From Liolophura sinensis (lineage: Eukaryota > Mollusca > Polyplacophora > Chitonida > Chitonidae), in contig NC_088296.1 of assembly GCF_032854445.1 (NCBI RefSeq), positions 23,939,604 through 24,003,603 on the forward strand: a stretch of 64,000 nucleotides of DNA. Direction: 5' to 3'. Below are positions 24,691 to 38,290 of the stretch, one piece after another. The notes beneath the pieces were generated by a model. The model was given only the letters and a program-made list of their open reading frames with translations, made no database searches and was not told the DNA's origin. The translations under genes and the position numbers were made by a program. Within the stretch, counting starts at the first letter, position 1; each line of letters begins with the position of its first letter.

Positions 24691-24957
24691 CTGCAAAGGC
24701 CGCTATGGTGATGACAGTCACTTCAATCAAGGTTCTATAGAACATATTTTTTATCTCAAAATTTACACTACACTAATGCTCTTTGCACGCTGCTGAAATT
24801 TAAGGGCTTTTACAAGATACTGGCAACCTAAATGAAGAAGGAAATTATAACCATAGGAGAAAATAAATCAAGGATGTACAAAAGGCCCATGAAAAGTTGT
24901 GTCTACAAATAAATTTATATACATGATATCTCTTATCGCTTAAAAAAAGGGTTAAAT

Positions 24958-25130
24958 CTTCAGACTTTTTAGCTTGGCAATATGGGTATATTTTGGTGTC
25001 ATGATTTATTTTCTCGGCACAATGCATTTGTAATATCAAATGTGCCCTTTACAGCTTTAGTTACACATAATATCGGTTGAATAATTTCACAGAAATATAT
25101 TTTGAAATGAAAAGCAAATACCATGAAAAT
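24958..25130. repeat. Single copy of the AT-rich module (unit 2)
   Basis: GACTTTTTAGCTTGGCAATA, ATATTTTGGTGTCATGATTT, then CCTTTACAGCTTTAGTTACA. Matches 26993-27170, and its core matches the 53-bp unit at 21492. Confidence 0.75.
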
Positions 25131-25339
25131 ATACACCATGATAATAAAAAATAACCCTCAAAGCCTAACTTATAAAGTGAATATTGAATCGAGCGGCACT
25201 TTCCACACTAATTGAAAAAAGTAGACATATTATTAAATATAGCTTTGCACGGTCCTTCTTTGATAGACACTCTGTTTTACAGAATTTTAGTTCCGTGAAA
25301 TTTCAGCCCACCTACATACATGATTTGTACATGTTTGAG

Positions 25340-25995
<656 letters not shown>

Positions 25996-26028
25996 AGAGC
26001 TGACCAACTCTTCCATTAATCTTCCAAC

Positions 26029-26071
26029 GGTCCTTTTCAGGACCAAACATATCTTCCCGAAAGAATCTTTC
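26029..26071 (+). terminator. H3 gene 3 3' stem-loop and U7-type element
   Basis: GGTCCTTTTCAGGACC at 26029-26044, then CGAAAGAATCTTTC at 26058. Confidence 0.95.
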
Positions 26072-26429
26072 TAGCATAAGCACATTCTTCTAAATAATTT
26101 GTTGGTACGGTACCAGAATATATTGTACAAAACGCTTGTTCAACCATTAGGCTACAGTCGGGGTTGATTGTCGTCCAAAGCAATACCCTAGAGATAGTTA
26201 CATGTGAAGTATATATCCATAATTTAATCTTTTCATTTCACAGGCTCATTTCTGGATTCCTAAAGTAACGATTAGAACTACATGTAATTTCTCATATTAC
26301 TGTTCATGATGAATATTAGGTCTACTAGTGTTCCTGAGATTTCTTTACTTATATCAACAGAATATATGATAACTTGCGATGCATTGTAGATTATTTGTGC
26401 CTCATATTTAATAAGATAGGAAGACTGAA

Positions 26430-26510
26430 ATGCAGCCCTCCCCTTTTCCCACCTCTCCCCTTTTCCCACCTCTCCCCCTTTTCCCACCTCTCCCCCTACT
26501 GCCCATGAGC
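26430..26510. repeat. Polypyrimidine tandem repeat
   Basis: CTCCCCTTTTCCCAC is repeated about four times with period 21-22, all pyrimidine apart from the A of CCCAC. A triplex-prone tract is possible. Confidence 0.7.
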
Positions 26511-26649
26511 ACGTCCACACTCTACACCAACCGCCTGCCAAATACACAGACGCGCCTCACACAGCCTTGCCAGCACTCACGCACCACACTAAAATTCTCA
26601 AGTATTTTAGCCGCACTGTTTTCACCCACCATCTCCTTTCATCCCATAA

Positions 26650-26862
26650 AGCCCAAGTGGCCTACAGACAAATACTACACAGGTGGTCTAGAAACCCAGC
26701 AGGAGATGTACAGCTGACAACTGAGACACCTGCAGATTATGTCCTCCATGCAGATTGATGTTTTCTCATGAATCTGATGTTCTCAGTTTGTATTCTCGGA
26801 GAGTGATCTGTCCACATCAACACCTGGTCTTCATTTAGTGCATTCTGTCACAGGGAAAGTAG
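26650..26862 (-). pseudogene. Broken copy of antisense cysteine-rich exon (unit 3)
   Basis: The minus strand keeps GAGGACATAATCTGCAGGTG (the DIICRC codons) and TCTAGACCACCTGTGTAG, but the acceptor CAG of the other copies reads CGG (26863-26865). The frame is interrupted by TGA and by small indels relative to unit 1. Confidence 0.5.
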
Positions 26863-26992
26863 CCGCAGTGCATGAACACATTTTAACTAGAGGACGACAT
26901 AATGAATCAGTCATGTGAAATTGTGTCTACAAGTACACATATGTGCGACAATTTTGGGATGTCTTCACTTTAGAAAGTGTAGTTAAATTTTC

Positions 26993-27170
26993 ATGACTTT
27001 TTAGCTTGGCAATATGGGCCATATTTTGGTATCATGATCTTTTTTTTTCTCTCGGCATAATGTATGTATAATATCAAATTAGCCTTTTACAGTATTAGTT
27101 ACATATAATAGCAGTTGAACAATTTCACAAAAATGTATTCTGACATGAAAAGAAAATAAACACCACCATA
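26993..27170. repeat. Single copy of the AT-rich module (unit 3)
   Basis: GACTTTTTAGCTTGGCAATA, GGGCCATATTTTGGTATCAT and CCTTTTACAGTATTAGTTAC match unit 2 and the 53-bp array of unit 1. Confidence 0.75.
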
Positions 27171-27949
27171 CCTGACATTAAAAAAAAATAAACACCACCA
27201 TACCAAAGAAATAATCCTCAAAGCCTAACTTATAAACTGAGTATTGAACAACACTTTTCTCACGAACTGAAAAAATATACGTATCAAATACAGCTTTGCA
27301 AGGTCCTTTTGTGATAAGTAACATCCTTTTTTAAATAATTGGTCAACAACACCTAAAAGTTACAATCTTTTTAACAAATAGTATACAAATTTTTAAATAC
27401 AGTTTTGCATGGTTGTGATAACTAATCCTATTTTTTGGAAATATTTATTTACCAACACTTGAGTGCAAATATGCAGTGTGTTGCCTTGTCATATGTTAAC
27501 AACCGTTATAAATTTCAGCGTTCATTTTTAATAGACACTTTTAGTGAATAGAAAAGAAATACATAAATATATTGTATTGTACTAGTTACAAGCAAGTTAC
27601 TTGCAACTTTGTGGTCAAAATATTGCAAACAAAATGAACAACAGAAGGTAAAGTTACACACTTAAAAATGATTAGCAAAAAATAATTTTAACTTTTTTAA
27701 TTATAGATTTATTTAACTTTATTGCATTTACATAACGCAAATAAAAAACTGGACAAAAAGTTTATTTGTAAATACTGCAAATCTTGATTCCTAAAAATAT
27801 TTTAAATATCTAAAAAATTATTTCTTGTCATTTGTTTAGTGCAATACTAAAGTAACAGTAGTTTTGTCACAATAAGAGCATGTCTGACAAACAATTGTTT
27901 GGTGAAATTTCAGTCCACCTATGTACATGAATCGTACTTGTTTCAGTGG
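27171..27949. other. Very AT-rich spacer
   Basis: No feature apart from a small duplication AAACACCACCATACC near 27170-27205. Confidence 0.5.
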
Positions 27950-28606
<657 letters not shown>

Positions 28607-28639
28607 AGAGCTGACCAACTCTTCCACCAATCTTCCAAC

Positions 28640-28682
28640 GGTCCTTTTCAGGACCAAACAAACCCTCTCGAAAGAGACTTTC
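28640..28682 (+). terminator. H3 gene 4 3' stem-loop and U7-type element
   Basis: GGTCCTTTTCAGGACC at 28640-28655, CGAAAGAGACTTTC at 28669. Confidence 0.95.
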
Positions 28683-28689
28683 TGAGCTA

Positions 28690-29640
28690 GGCACGTCCCA
28701 TCCACACTTAGCCCTGGATGGCTAACGCCACTAGAAATATAAAAAGATCTAAGCGTAGTCATCCAGGACTTACTCACGCCCACGTACCGTACAAAGCATG
28801 ATTTTGTGAGTTTTTATACCCCCTCGAGCATCTGTATCGTTACGCTTAATCTATGCCCTGAATTATTTTTAATTTATTCATTAGATTATGCCACGTCGCG
28901 TCAACTGTCCAATGAGAAATAACATTGTGATCAGCAGTCATCCCTGCATGAGTCCAAATGATGCATTCCATACGTGTATTACGTCGTGAACATTATGAAA
29001 CAAATAGCTCTTGTATAAATATTTGTTACACTAACAACACATCAGTGACATAAACCTGTGTGGAATATGATTATTATTGCAGCGCACATGTAAAAAAACT
29101 TACATCTGGCTGTCTAAAACTTACGATTTTACACTTCTATTTAAATACTTTCGTCTTCAGCAATGTGAGAAAAATGCGAAGTGCAGGTTCATTAAACAAA
29201 CATATTCCTCAACCTTCAAAAGTGTGGAGCGCGTCACAGCATTTAAGATGTTTATACCCGTCCGTATAAGACGTACACGACCCATGCCGTCCCAGGAATT
29301 TCAAAGCATCCAAAATGAAAGATACACAAATAAAATGGCCGATAAGGTTCCGCTGTTTTTTCTTGGATATTCTTGATGCAAAATCGAAATTGGTATTCCG
29401 AAACAACTAAACAGGTTTAACACAAATTCCATGCCGATGCGTCTCCTCAGTGCTCCCCATTGTAGGTGTGGTGTGCGGATCACACCGGTACAGGAAACTT
29501 TATACAGCCCTAACCCTCGGATTATGCTGCAAAGACTGAACCGTCAATTCTAAACTAGTGACATTTAATAATTCGCACCTACCATAACCGCAGGTTTTTT
29601 TAAAACCTATTTCTGCTTAAGCTATGGTGCTAAGGGGTGT
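28690..29640. other. No supported feature
   Basis: Several overlapping short frames near 29060-29480 on both strands lack splice context. Confidence 0.4.
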
Positions 29641-29649
29641 GTAATTTGC

Positions 29650-29770
29650 TAGTATTCAAGCATTTGCACGAATAAAACCTTAACTGACAAGAGATAGCAT
29701 TTCACCGGTTACATGCGAGCGTATGCCAGCTATTGTAATCTTTTCCATGCAATAGTTTTACTCCTATGCA
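29650..29770 (-). repeat. Dispersed repeat family P, minus copy
   Basis: GAATAAAACCTTAACTGACA, TTTCACCGGTTACATGCG and GCAATAGTTTTACTCC, diverged. A plus-orientation partner lies at 30160, so both may be ends of one element. Confidence 0.5.
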
Positions 29771-29774
29771 TAGG

Positions 29775-29775
<1 letters not shown>

Positions 29776-29838
<63 letters not shown>
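29776..29838. repeat. (TA)n microsatellite, ~63 bp
   Basis: Uninterrupted TA run. Confidence 0.98.
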
Positions 29839-29842
<4 letters not shown>

Positions 29843-30159
29843 CTGCAGAATTTAAGAGATTCGGAGGCGTGTTGGATCAATAACTTGTGCCGATATGAAA
29901 AATACTCGGCCTTGACAATGATGCATGTTGTTTTACTTCAGAGTTGCTAACCCACCCTTCCCCCTCCGATATCCAGGGTATACGGGTCAAACTGACGGTG
30001 ACATTTTTTTGTCACCCTGACTGGGTGTGTTGCTTGCCTATTTTATTTCACTCACTGTCCCCTAAATAATAAATTACTGGGATCGAAGCATAATTTAGTC
30101 GAACATTGTGTAGTTTAAGGTAGATGTCTTTAGTTCGACAAACTAGTTTGACGCTTAAC

Positions 30160-30260
30160 CCAGCTGGTGAAATACGGCCTGTTGTCAATTTACCTCACGT
30201 ACGGGCTTTGTTCTAACTGTTTGTGTAGATGATCAGCTGGCAGCAAATTACACGCCCATA
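30160..30260 (+). repeat. Dispersed repeat family P, plus copy
   Basis: GGTGAAATACGGCCTGTTGT, CAATTTACCTCACGTACGGG and TTGTTCTAACTGTTTGTGT. Confidence 0.6.
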
Positions 30261-31733
30261 AACACCATGACTTAAGTAGAATTAGAAACACAGTTGCGTG
30301 ACGTGATTTTTGAGGGTTGATAGTTTTTATTTGACGAAACGTGACAATCTTTTTAACAGATACCTGACTCTTAATTAGGTTATAGATCTATGCTCAGTTA
30401 AATCTTTCAATATCGCCTTTATAAACATTACATTGACAAACTCCGTCATGATAGCTGTTTTACAACAGATGTTAAAATGTGTTCACTTAGATTGCCCTGT
30501 GGACAGCTTCAATTAATGGCCTCTTAAATGTATTTTCTGTTGTGAAAGCTTTGGCAGGTTTTTTGCAGATGTGTATCGACTCTTACATCCACGCTGAAAC
30601 AACACCGTGAACGGAATAGATTTGATGCGCGTCACTTTTTAGGCCTGCACACAACAAATAAGTGATTTAATGATGTAGGTGTGGATTGTATTTGTTTATG
30701 CACCTACATGTATATTGTACAGGTGTGAGCAGGTATAATCGTCTGTTGAAGCTATTTATCCAATAAATAAGAGTTATCCAATTAGCAATTTCATTCGACC
30801 AATTCGATACATGTATATCATCTTTAACTTTCAGAGGTTTAGTATGCGTCAAATTGCTTCAGAAGTCGATCAAAACTTGTGTAGAAAATCGTGTAAGTCA
30901 TTATGCAGGTGTTAACTTAATTCAGAGGTACCACAAAAACCGACCCGCAACTCCTTCCTGTACCTCTGTGCATCACAGACTGCTGTCTTGATATATAGTA
31001 CCATACTGAGTTCGCTGATTTCACCTGATTTCTTTTTTCGTAGGCCCCTAAATGAAATTTTCCGGGTTAGAGTTCTGAACAGTTTGTGGTTTTAAGGGAG
31101 ATAACTCTGTTTAGCTGAAAGGAAATCTCTCCTGGGTCAAGCTTCACGCTTGGTATTTTTTTTTTTATAATTCACTTGCAAAGGTTAACACCTTAATAAC
31201 CCATTTGTCTGATCTCTCCTTAGAGGTTTACACAGTGTTTTTCATCTAGTGGGAAGATCCCTTCTACGTCTTACCATGATACCCCCTAAGTAAGTAAGTG
31301 ACGCTTGTGAAGATTGTGGTTGTATGAGTATCAGGCTCACACAAGCTCTCATGTATTTCTCCTGATGTCAAATATCTGCAAATTTACATGCGATCTTGTC
31401 TTGGTTTATAATTAACATAGCCCAATAATAAAAGGCTCAAAACAATTGTTATCAAGCAGTGAATATACATGTATACAACATATATAAAACCATTAAATTG
31501 ATTCATCTAGATTAATTAAAATTACCATGTATAGCATCACTCATGTGTTAATGTAGGGTACCCCTCCTATGCTTTTTGAAAAAAATCATATTTGATATCA
31601 ATTAATAGGTAAACCAATATAAACCGTAAACTTTCGATGATAATTTTGAAACAGTTGTCAGAAATGTCCAAAATTGTGGATAGGGTCCCCTAGAAGGATG
31701 CACAAGGTTCGTTTTGTGTCATAGTTTACGTCA
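30261..31733. other. No supported feature
   Basis: AT-rich, no credible exon or repeat. Confidence 0.45.
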
Positions 31734-32285
31734 TTAAAGGAGAAGGAAACTTAAAAACATGACACTACAGGCTCAAAAGAGCACATTTTTTCCATCTGGT
31801 TTTTTCCTCGCCACACATGTAAAGCCTGAAAACGGTAAAGCTGGCTAAATGGCTGAGTCCATCGCGTCCTCCATCTTTATCACCCTGTAATTTATGCTGG
31901 GGGTGTGTTGCCTCTCAGCCAGTGAGAGTCGTTAAAACTGCCGGATTCTTCGTGTAAACTCGGAACCTACATCCAACATTTCGGTTTCCCGATCGTCAAG
32001 CGGAAAACGAACAGTATTGTTCGCTACCTTCTCAGAAGAAGAGTTCTACCGGAAATGTACGAACTGCACTTCGGCGGTTTCCGACGGCAATTCTCCTCCT
32101 AACACAGACGACTTCAGGACAAGTTCTTAGGCAAAATGGAGTCGCCCACAGCGGATGTTGGCGCGGACTTTATTTATAATTTATCACCTTGAGGTACATA
32201 GAATTTTTTATGGCATGCACCTGCGAGGATATGCATTCTCTTTTCAGTGGTATTTGATTGATATTTAAATTTTCTTCTCCTTTAA
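31734..32285. mobile_element. TTAA-flanked short-inverted-repeat element, 552 bp
   Basis: Left end TTAA-AGGAGAAGGAAAC (31734), right end TTTTCTTCTCCT-TTAA (to 32285). The 12-bp ends are inverted copies with one mismatch, and TTAA sits on both outer borders, the target choice of piggyBac-type transposases. The interior codes for no transposase. More GC-rich than its flanks. Confidence 0.65.
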
Positions 32286-32447
32286 GTTTAAAATGTAGAT
32301 AGTTCTGTACGTTCTTGTCCGTGTCATTTTCTTACAGGTTAATGGCATATTAGAAAGGATTTAATTAATGTATCATCTTGATATGGTCGGTATACTCTGT
32401 GTGTTCCGAGCAGTAATTCGATGGGTTGGTTGTTGTGCTGTGTAAAA

Positions 32448-32700
32448 TTTATTTATTTATTTATCTGATTGGTATTTTACGCCGTACTAAAGTATATTTC
32501 ACTTATACGACGGCGGCCAGAATTATGGTAGGTGGAAAACGGGCACAGCCCGTGGGAAAACCACGACCATCCGCAGGTTGCTGGAAGACCTTCCCACGTA
32601 CGGCCAAAGAGGAAGCCAGCATGAGTTGGACTTGAACTCACAGCGACCTGGGTCATTACGCTGTGCTAGCGCGATAACCAACTGAGCCACGGAGGCGCCC
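32448..32700 (-). mobile_element. SINE family 1, full length
   Basis: Complete from GGCGCCTCCGTGGCTCAGTT (minus strand, from 32700) with A box TGGCTCAGTTGGTTATCGCG and B-box region GAGTTCAAGTCCA, through CAGCAACCTGCGGATGGTCG and CTGGCCGCCGTCGTATAAGT, to the AAAT tail at 32448. Reference copy for the family in this window. Confidence 0.9.
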
Positions 32701-32904
32701 GCGTAAAGTAGGGACAAAGATACAGTCAAATACAAAAAGGCACATTTTCCAACAAATGGCACATCAGGACACTATCAACAGATATATGCATTGATAAAGT
32801 GGGACAGAGATTACATCTATTGACCTATGTGTTAAACGCCAGAATTCGCTTATCTTATATGCATGATCTGTTTAAAAGATATGGCCACAGGGTGAAAAAA
32901 TAAA

Positions 32905-32990
32905 GCATGAGTAAAACCAGAGCAGTGATCGTCGATTGTGTGATAGCTGTCAAATGGACAGCTCGCCTTAGTAAGAGTTTTATTCTAAAT
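32905..32990 (+). repeat. Dispersed repeat family P, plus copy
   Basis: GAGTAAAACCAGAGCAGTGA, TGTGATAGCTGTCAAATGG, AGAGTTTTATTCTAAATG. The following 33010-33045 (TTTCAGTCATATGATGACGA) is a fragment of a family 3 SINE end. Confidence 0.6.
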
Positions 32991-33177
32991 GCTCGGGTAA
33001 AGGCTGAAGTAGTAGCATATTTCAGTCATATGATGACGAGGAGTGAAAACTAATACGGTCAAAGTCCCGTTGTCCATCCGGGCTACTTGATTTTCGGCAA
33101 TCGCCTCGGAACCTGCATAAATCGTTACATCATATATTTTGTATATATGTATTCGTTTATAAGCTGACATATGTAAG

Positions 33178-33487
33178 GGTTTTATGTCGTACTGAGCAAT
33201 TTTTCTGTCAGATGACGACGAGGAGCCAGTAGGTGTGTGTATGTCTTTAATGTCTTCTTGTGGCAGTGCGAGTCCATGCTGCTTAAGTGACGCTGTCACT
33301 GAAGTATAACGGCTAAGACACCAAACATGACACCCCACTCAGTCACATTATTTCTTTGTTGTAACCTCTCCGTGCTGAGCGCCAAGCGAGGCAGCAACAA
33401 GTACCATTTTTAAAGTTATTCGTATGAACCGCCCCGGCTCTCCCGACTTCGAGGCGCACGGTTTAACCATTAGGCCACCGAAGCGGT
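33178..33487 (-). mobile_element. SINE family 3, near full length
   Basis: The minus strand starts CCGCTTCGGTGGCCTAATGG (tRNA-like head), CCTCGAAGTCGGGAGAGCC, then GTACTTGTTGCTGCCTCGC, CACTGCCACAAGAAGACAT, and ends TCGTCGTCATCTGACAGAAA, ATTGCTCAGTACGACA. Its 3' end is shared with family 2. Confidence 0.8.
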
Positions 33488-33489
33488 AG

Positions 33490-34060
33490 TCGGACATTGA
33501 GTTCTTCAAGGTGTGTTCACTGGATGGAACTATTCACTGTTTACACGATGATCATCCTCGTGTCATGACAACACATGACAACACAGTACGGTTTCTTACC
33601 TCTTTCAGCACATGTAGGTGACGTTTGTTTGGTGAACGACCCATTGAAGAAAGTGTTAAATTCACGATACAATTAATCGAGATAATCTTGAGCACTCTCA
33701 TTCACTGTAGTCGTTGTGCAGGTCTTGAATGCAGCGTAGCCATGGAAACCAATTTTGTCTGACGTTACGCTTCGTTAAGCCGCCTGACGTCACCCATGGC
33801 TGTTGTATACCCAGGAAAGACGCTGAAGGAAGATATATTCTACATTGTACGCGACGAGAGATTGGCGTGGAAATTTACTATGAGCCTAATAACACTGATC
33901 AAAAGACGTACATGCCAACAGTCCAAAGTTAAATCTTAACATCAAATCCGACATTCGTAGACCATGATGAGTCGATGATTGCAAAAATTTATATCAACAT
34001 AATGCCGTATTAATCAAGTCCGTGATCTACGAAGAATCACACAGACAAAATGGTAGAAGA
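33490..34060. other. No supported gene
   Basis: A 67-codon frame at 33729-33932 spans TGACGTCACCCATGG (a CRE-like site) but has no clear splice sites or likeness. Confidence 0.35.
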
Positions 34061-34064
34061 AAGC

Positions 34065-34320
34065 ATGGAGAGCAAAATCAGAGCAGCAGCGACAGTGCGA
34101 TATTTGGCAAATGGTTACAATAATTAAAGCATTATCAGGGCGATGAGCTCTTCAGTCTGCACGCACGTAGTCAAAAGCCAGCACACATGGTTCACGAGTT
34201 TCATGAGCATCGTGAACGTCCTATTTGGTTGACAGCTGGAATACGGTTGTCTGTTTCGACGCATGAATTCAGGGTTTACACATGATGCTGCATGAGGTAA
34301 GCTGCAATAATTACACACCT
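34065..34320 (+). repeat. Dispersed repeat family P, diverged
   Basis: GAGAGCAAAATCAGAGCAGC, TTTGGCAAATGGTTACAAT, then GCTGGAATACGGTTGTCTG. Confidence 0.5.
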
Positions 34321-34649
34321 GGGACATGCATATTCATTTTATAGCATTCAGACAGTAACCAGTGATGACCAGTTGCCAATTTTCGTTTGGATTCTGAGGA
34401 GAATTACCTGCAGGAGAATATTGATTGCCTTTTCACCGAAATACTGAGTCCTGTTGTCCTCTTTATTAGCAGTTTGATTTGTTTCATGCATCACATAGTT
34501 ATTTTGATTACTTTATGTCAGTCTTTTGGGAAGTGGAGCTCATTTTTGTACTGAATAACCGATTATTGACGAGTTTATGCTGAGACATTGTAATTAACTT
34601 AAATTAACATCATGCATTGGCCTTATTCTGATTAATATAAAAGATTGCA

Positions 34650-34890
34650 GCACAGAGAGCAAAACCAGAGCAACAACAACAGAGTGACAGTTGGTACATG
34701 ATTACACGAAACACGGCAGGGATGTTGACTGCACTTTGTTTAGGTTGCGACCATTCATTCACGTACATGGACAGACATAATAAAACCAGGACTGAGGTAA
34801 ATTGACAAGAGTTTGGGTTTCAGTAGTTACGTGACCACTATCACATTTGCGTTGCTGCGCTAGGTTTACACTTACTGCTGTTTTGTAAAA
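34650..34890. mobile_element. Family P copy with both ends
   Basis: The left arm GAGAGCAAAACCAGAGCAAC, AACAGAGTGACAGTTGGTAC is followed by a right arm in reverse: ATAATAAAACCAGGACTGAG, TTGACAAGAGTTTGGGTTTC, GTGACCACTATCACATTTGC, GCGCTAGGTTTACACTTACT. This head-to-head arrangement suggests that family P is a palindromic MITE. Confidence 0.5.
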
Positions 34891-35195
34891 AAAAACATTA
34901 AACATTATTGCATGAGATTGTCATATTTGGTCACTGTTTATGCAGTAATAATGTCAGTGTTATTTAATATCGTCTCCTCTCTGTTTATTTGGTCGGTAAG
35001 GAGGATATCACGTGATTTATACAGCAACAACTGTAGTGTACTTAGATGACCTAGCTGCCCTTACCCTGTGTTCCATGGATCAACGTGTTGACCAGCCAGA
35101 TACTCGACATACGCCGTGACCTTTGTGCACCAACACATTTCACGCTTGTTACAAAGTGTGCTGCCCAATTCCAGCCTAACACATCAAGACAAACA
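34891..35195. other. No supported feature
   Basis: Sequence leading into the 26-bp array. Confidence 0.4.
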
Positions 35196-36356
35196 CTTTG
35201 TGAACTGTCAAATTCACAAAGTCCATTTAACTGTCAAATTCACAAAGTCCAGTTGACTGTCGAATTCACCAAGTCCAGTTAACTGTCAAATTCACAAAGT
35301 CCAGTTGACTGTTAAATTCACAAAGTCCTGTTAACTGTCAAATTCATAAAGTCTACTTAAGTGACAAATTCACAAAGTCCAGTTAACTGACAAATTCACA
35401 AAAGTTCACTTAACTGTCAAATTAACAAAGTCCAGTTGACTGTCAAATTCACAAAGTCCACTTAACTGTCAAATTCACAGAAGTCCACTTAACTGTCAAA
35501 TTAACAAAGTATACTTAAGTGACAAATTCACCAAGTCCAGTTAACTGTCAAATTCACAAAGTCCATTTAACTGTCAACTTCACCAAGTCCAGTTGACAGT
35601 CAACTTCACATATGTCCACTTAACTGTCAAATTCACAAAAGTCCTGTTAACTGTCAAATTCATAAAGTCTACTTGAGCGACAAATTCACAAAGTCCAGTT
35701 AACTGTCAAACTCACAAAGTCCATTAAACTGTCAAATTCACAAAAGTTCACTTAACTGTCAAATTAACAAAGTCCAGTTGACTGTCAAATTCACAAAGTC
35801 CACTTAACTGTCAAATTCACAGAAGTCCACTTAACTGTCAAATTCACAAAAGTCCACTTAACTGTCAAATTAACAAAGTATACTTAAGTGACAAATTCAC
35901 CAAGTCCAGTTAACTGTCAAATTCACAAAGTCCACTTAACTGTCAACTTCACCAAGTCCAGTTGACAGTCAACTTCACATATGTCCACTTAACTGTCAAA
36001 TTCACAAAAGTCCTGTTAACTGTCAAATTCATAAAGTCTACTTGAGTGACAAATTCACAAAGTCCAGTTAACTGTCAAACTCACAAAGTCCATTAAACTG
36101 TCAAATTCACAAAAGTTCACTTAACTCTCAAATTCCCCAAGTCCACTTAACTGTCAAATTCACAAAAGTCCACTTAACTCTCAACTTCACCAAGTCCACT
36201 TAACTGTCAAATTCACAAAGTCTACTTAACTGTCAAATTCACAAAAGTCCAATTAACTGTCAAATTCACAAAAGTCCACTTAACTCTCAACTTCACCAAG
36301 TCCAGTTGTCTGTCAACTTCACAAAGACCACTTAACTGTCAAATTCACAAAGTCCA
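35196..36356. repeat. 26-bp minisatellite
   Basis: About 45 units of TTAACTGTCAAATTCACAAA-GTCCAG, 26 or 27 bp. The variant GTCCTGTTAACTGTCAAATT recurs at 35325, 35641 and 36010, showing block duplications of ~316 and ~369 bp. Confidence 0.95.
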
Positions 36357-36369
36357 TTTGTCAGTTCCT

Positions 36370-37130
36370 CAAACTGACAAAGGACCGTTGGTTTTCTCCG
36401 TAGTCGTCCGGTTAACTCCATCTGATAAAGGGCTGTATGTTTTTACCGTGGTGCGCCTCGTTTCCTTTACCTGACAAAGGACCGTGGGTTTTCACCGTGG
36501 TCTGCTTAATTTCCCCGACCTGACAAAGGGCCGTGGGTTTTCACCGTGCTCAATCCAGTTTCCTCCACCTGACAAAGGACCGTTGGTTTTCTCCGTAGTA
36601 GTCCAGTTAACTCCATCTGACCAAGCGCCGTGTGTTTTCACCGTGGTCAACCTAATTTCCTCCACCTGACAAAGGGCCGTTGGTTCTCACCGTGGTCTGT
36701 CCAGTTTCCTCCACCTGACAAAGGACCGTGGGTTTTCGCCCCGGTCTGTGCAGTTTCCTCCACCCAACAAAGGACCGTTGGTTTTCGCCCTGATCTGTCC
36801 AGTTTCCTCCACCCGACAAAGGGCCGTTGATTTTCGCCGTGGTCTGTCTAATTAACTAAACCTGACAAACGACCGTGGGTTTTCGCCCTGGTCTGTCCAG
36901 TTTTCACCACCTGACAAAGGACCGTTGGTTTTCGCCCTGGTCTGTCCAGTTTCCTCCACCTGACAAAAAAGGACCGTGGGTTTTTACCGTGGTATGTTTC
37001 GTCTCCTCCACCCGACAAAGAGCAATGGGTTTCCTCTGTGGTCTGTCCACTTCCCTCCACCTGACAAGGAACCGTGGGCTTTCGCTGTGGTCTGTCTAAT
37101 TTCCTCCACCTGTTAAAGGGTCGTGTTTTC
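36370..37130. repeat. 49-bp minisatellite
   Basis: About 15 units of CACCTGACAAAGGACCGTGG, GTTTTCACCGTGGTCTGTCC, AGTTTCCTC. It begins at the very end of the 26-bp array. Confidence 0.95.
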
Positions 37131-37469
37131 CAGCGCGGCTCTTAATTTGAATGCATTTAACTGTTATAATAAAACTTTCAATAAAAAAAGGTATTTCTAC
37201 GCGTTATTATCATTGTCCGCCTGATGAACCTTACTTCACTTTTCATCTTTTTTTCACTTTAAAGGAATATATACAGGGTAGTCGATGATTGGATGAGTCC
37301 AGACTAAACTAATTTTCAAGTTTTGTTCATAAACCTGAATTAAACATTTTCTTTATTTCTACCATATTCATATTTATTTGACAACAGATTATTTTTTTTG
37401 ATCACGTGAATACAATTATCAAAATTTATTTACATGCACACGTGGCCTAAAGAGACAGAATAACCTAGT
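37131..37469. other. No supported feature
   Basis: AT-rich. Confidence 0.4.
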
Positions 37470-38290
37470 CAAGAAGCGAATGTTCATCCAAGAAACAACC
37501 GAAAAAATGAAATAACAACTGAAGAATGAAACAATGGTTATGGCCTAAAACCACTTCGTCAATGCATGTGGAGAACGACCGAGGCTATACCAAACAACAG
37601 TTAACGGAAGAATGATTATGGCGTAGCGTCACGTTAACAGTACAACTGAAGACCAACCGAAGATCGACGAAATGATTATGGATTAACACACTCTCTGGCC
37701 ATTCTATGATGAACAACATGCACCCGAGGACGAAATAACAACAAAATGATTGTGTTTAAGGTCATGGTAACAATACAAGGAATGTTTAAGACTTAACTCC
37801 CAGGTCCATCATACCACTGGAAAACGACCGCAGCTATTCCAAATACCAATTAACGGAAGAATGATTATGCTTAGCGTCGCGTCGGCAACACAACAGAATA
37901 ACAGGGAAATACGTACTAATAGCCGATAAAATGGACACATGATAATGACTTAAAGACAGGTTAACAATTACATCAGAAGAACAACCGAAGAAATACCGAA
38001 TAACAAGTGGGTGAATGTTTATGGCGTAAAGCAAAGGCCATTGCACAACTGGAAGAACGATCAAAGCAGTACAAAATAACCACAGAAGAATGATTATAGC
38101 TTAACATCACGTTAACAATACAACTGAAGAAACAACCGAAGAAATACCAAATAACAACGGAAGAATGCCGTAATGGTTATGGATTAACGCCACATACACG
38201 AACAACCGAAGAAATACGGACGGAATAACCATCCATGAATGAAGAAATGATTATGATTTGATTGTCATGCCGACAGTGCAACTGACCAAC
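37470..38290. repeat. Old ~75-80-bp tandem repeat
   Basis: Diverged units marked by GAAGAATGATTATGG-like blocks at 37611, 37672, 37857, 38012, 38087, 38172 and 38249, alternating with ACAACCGAAGAAATACC. Spacing is mostly 72-85 bp. Confidence 0.75.
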
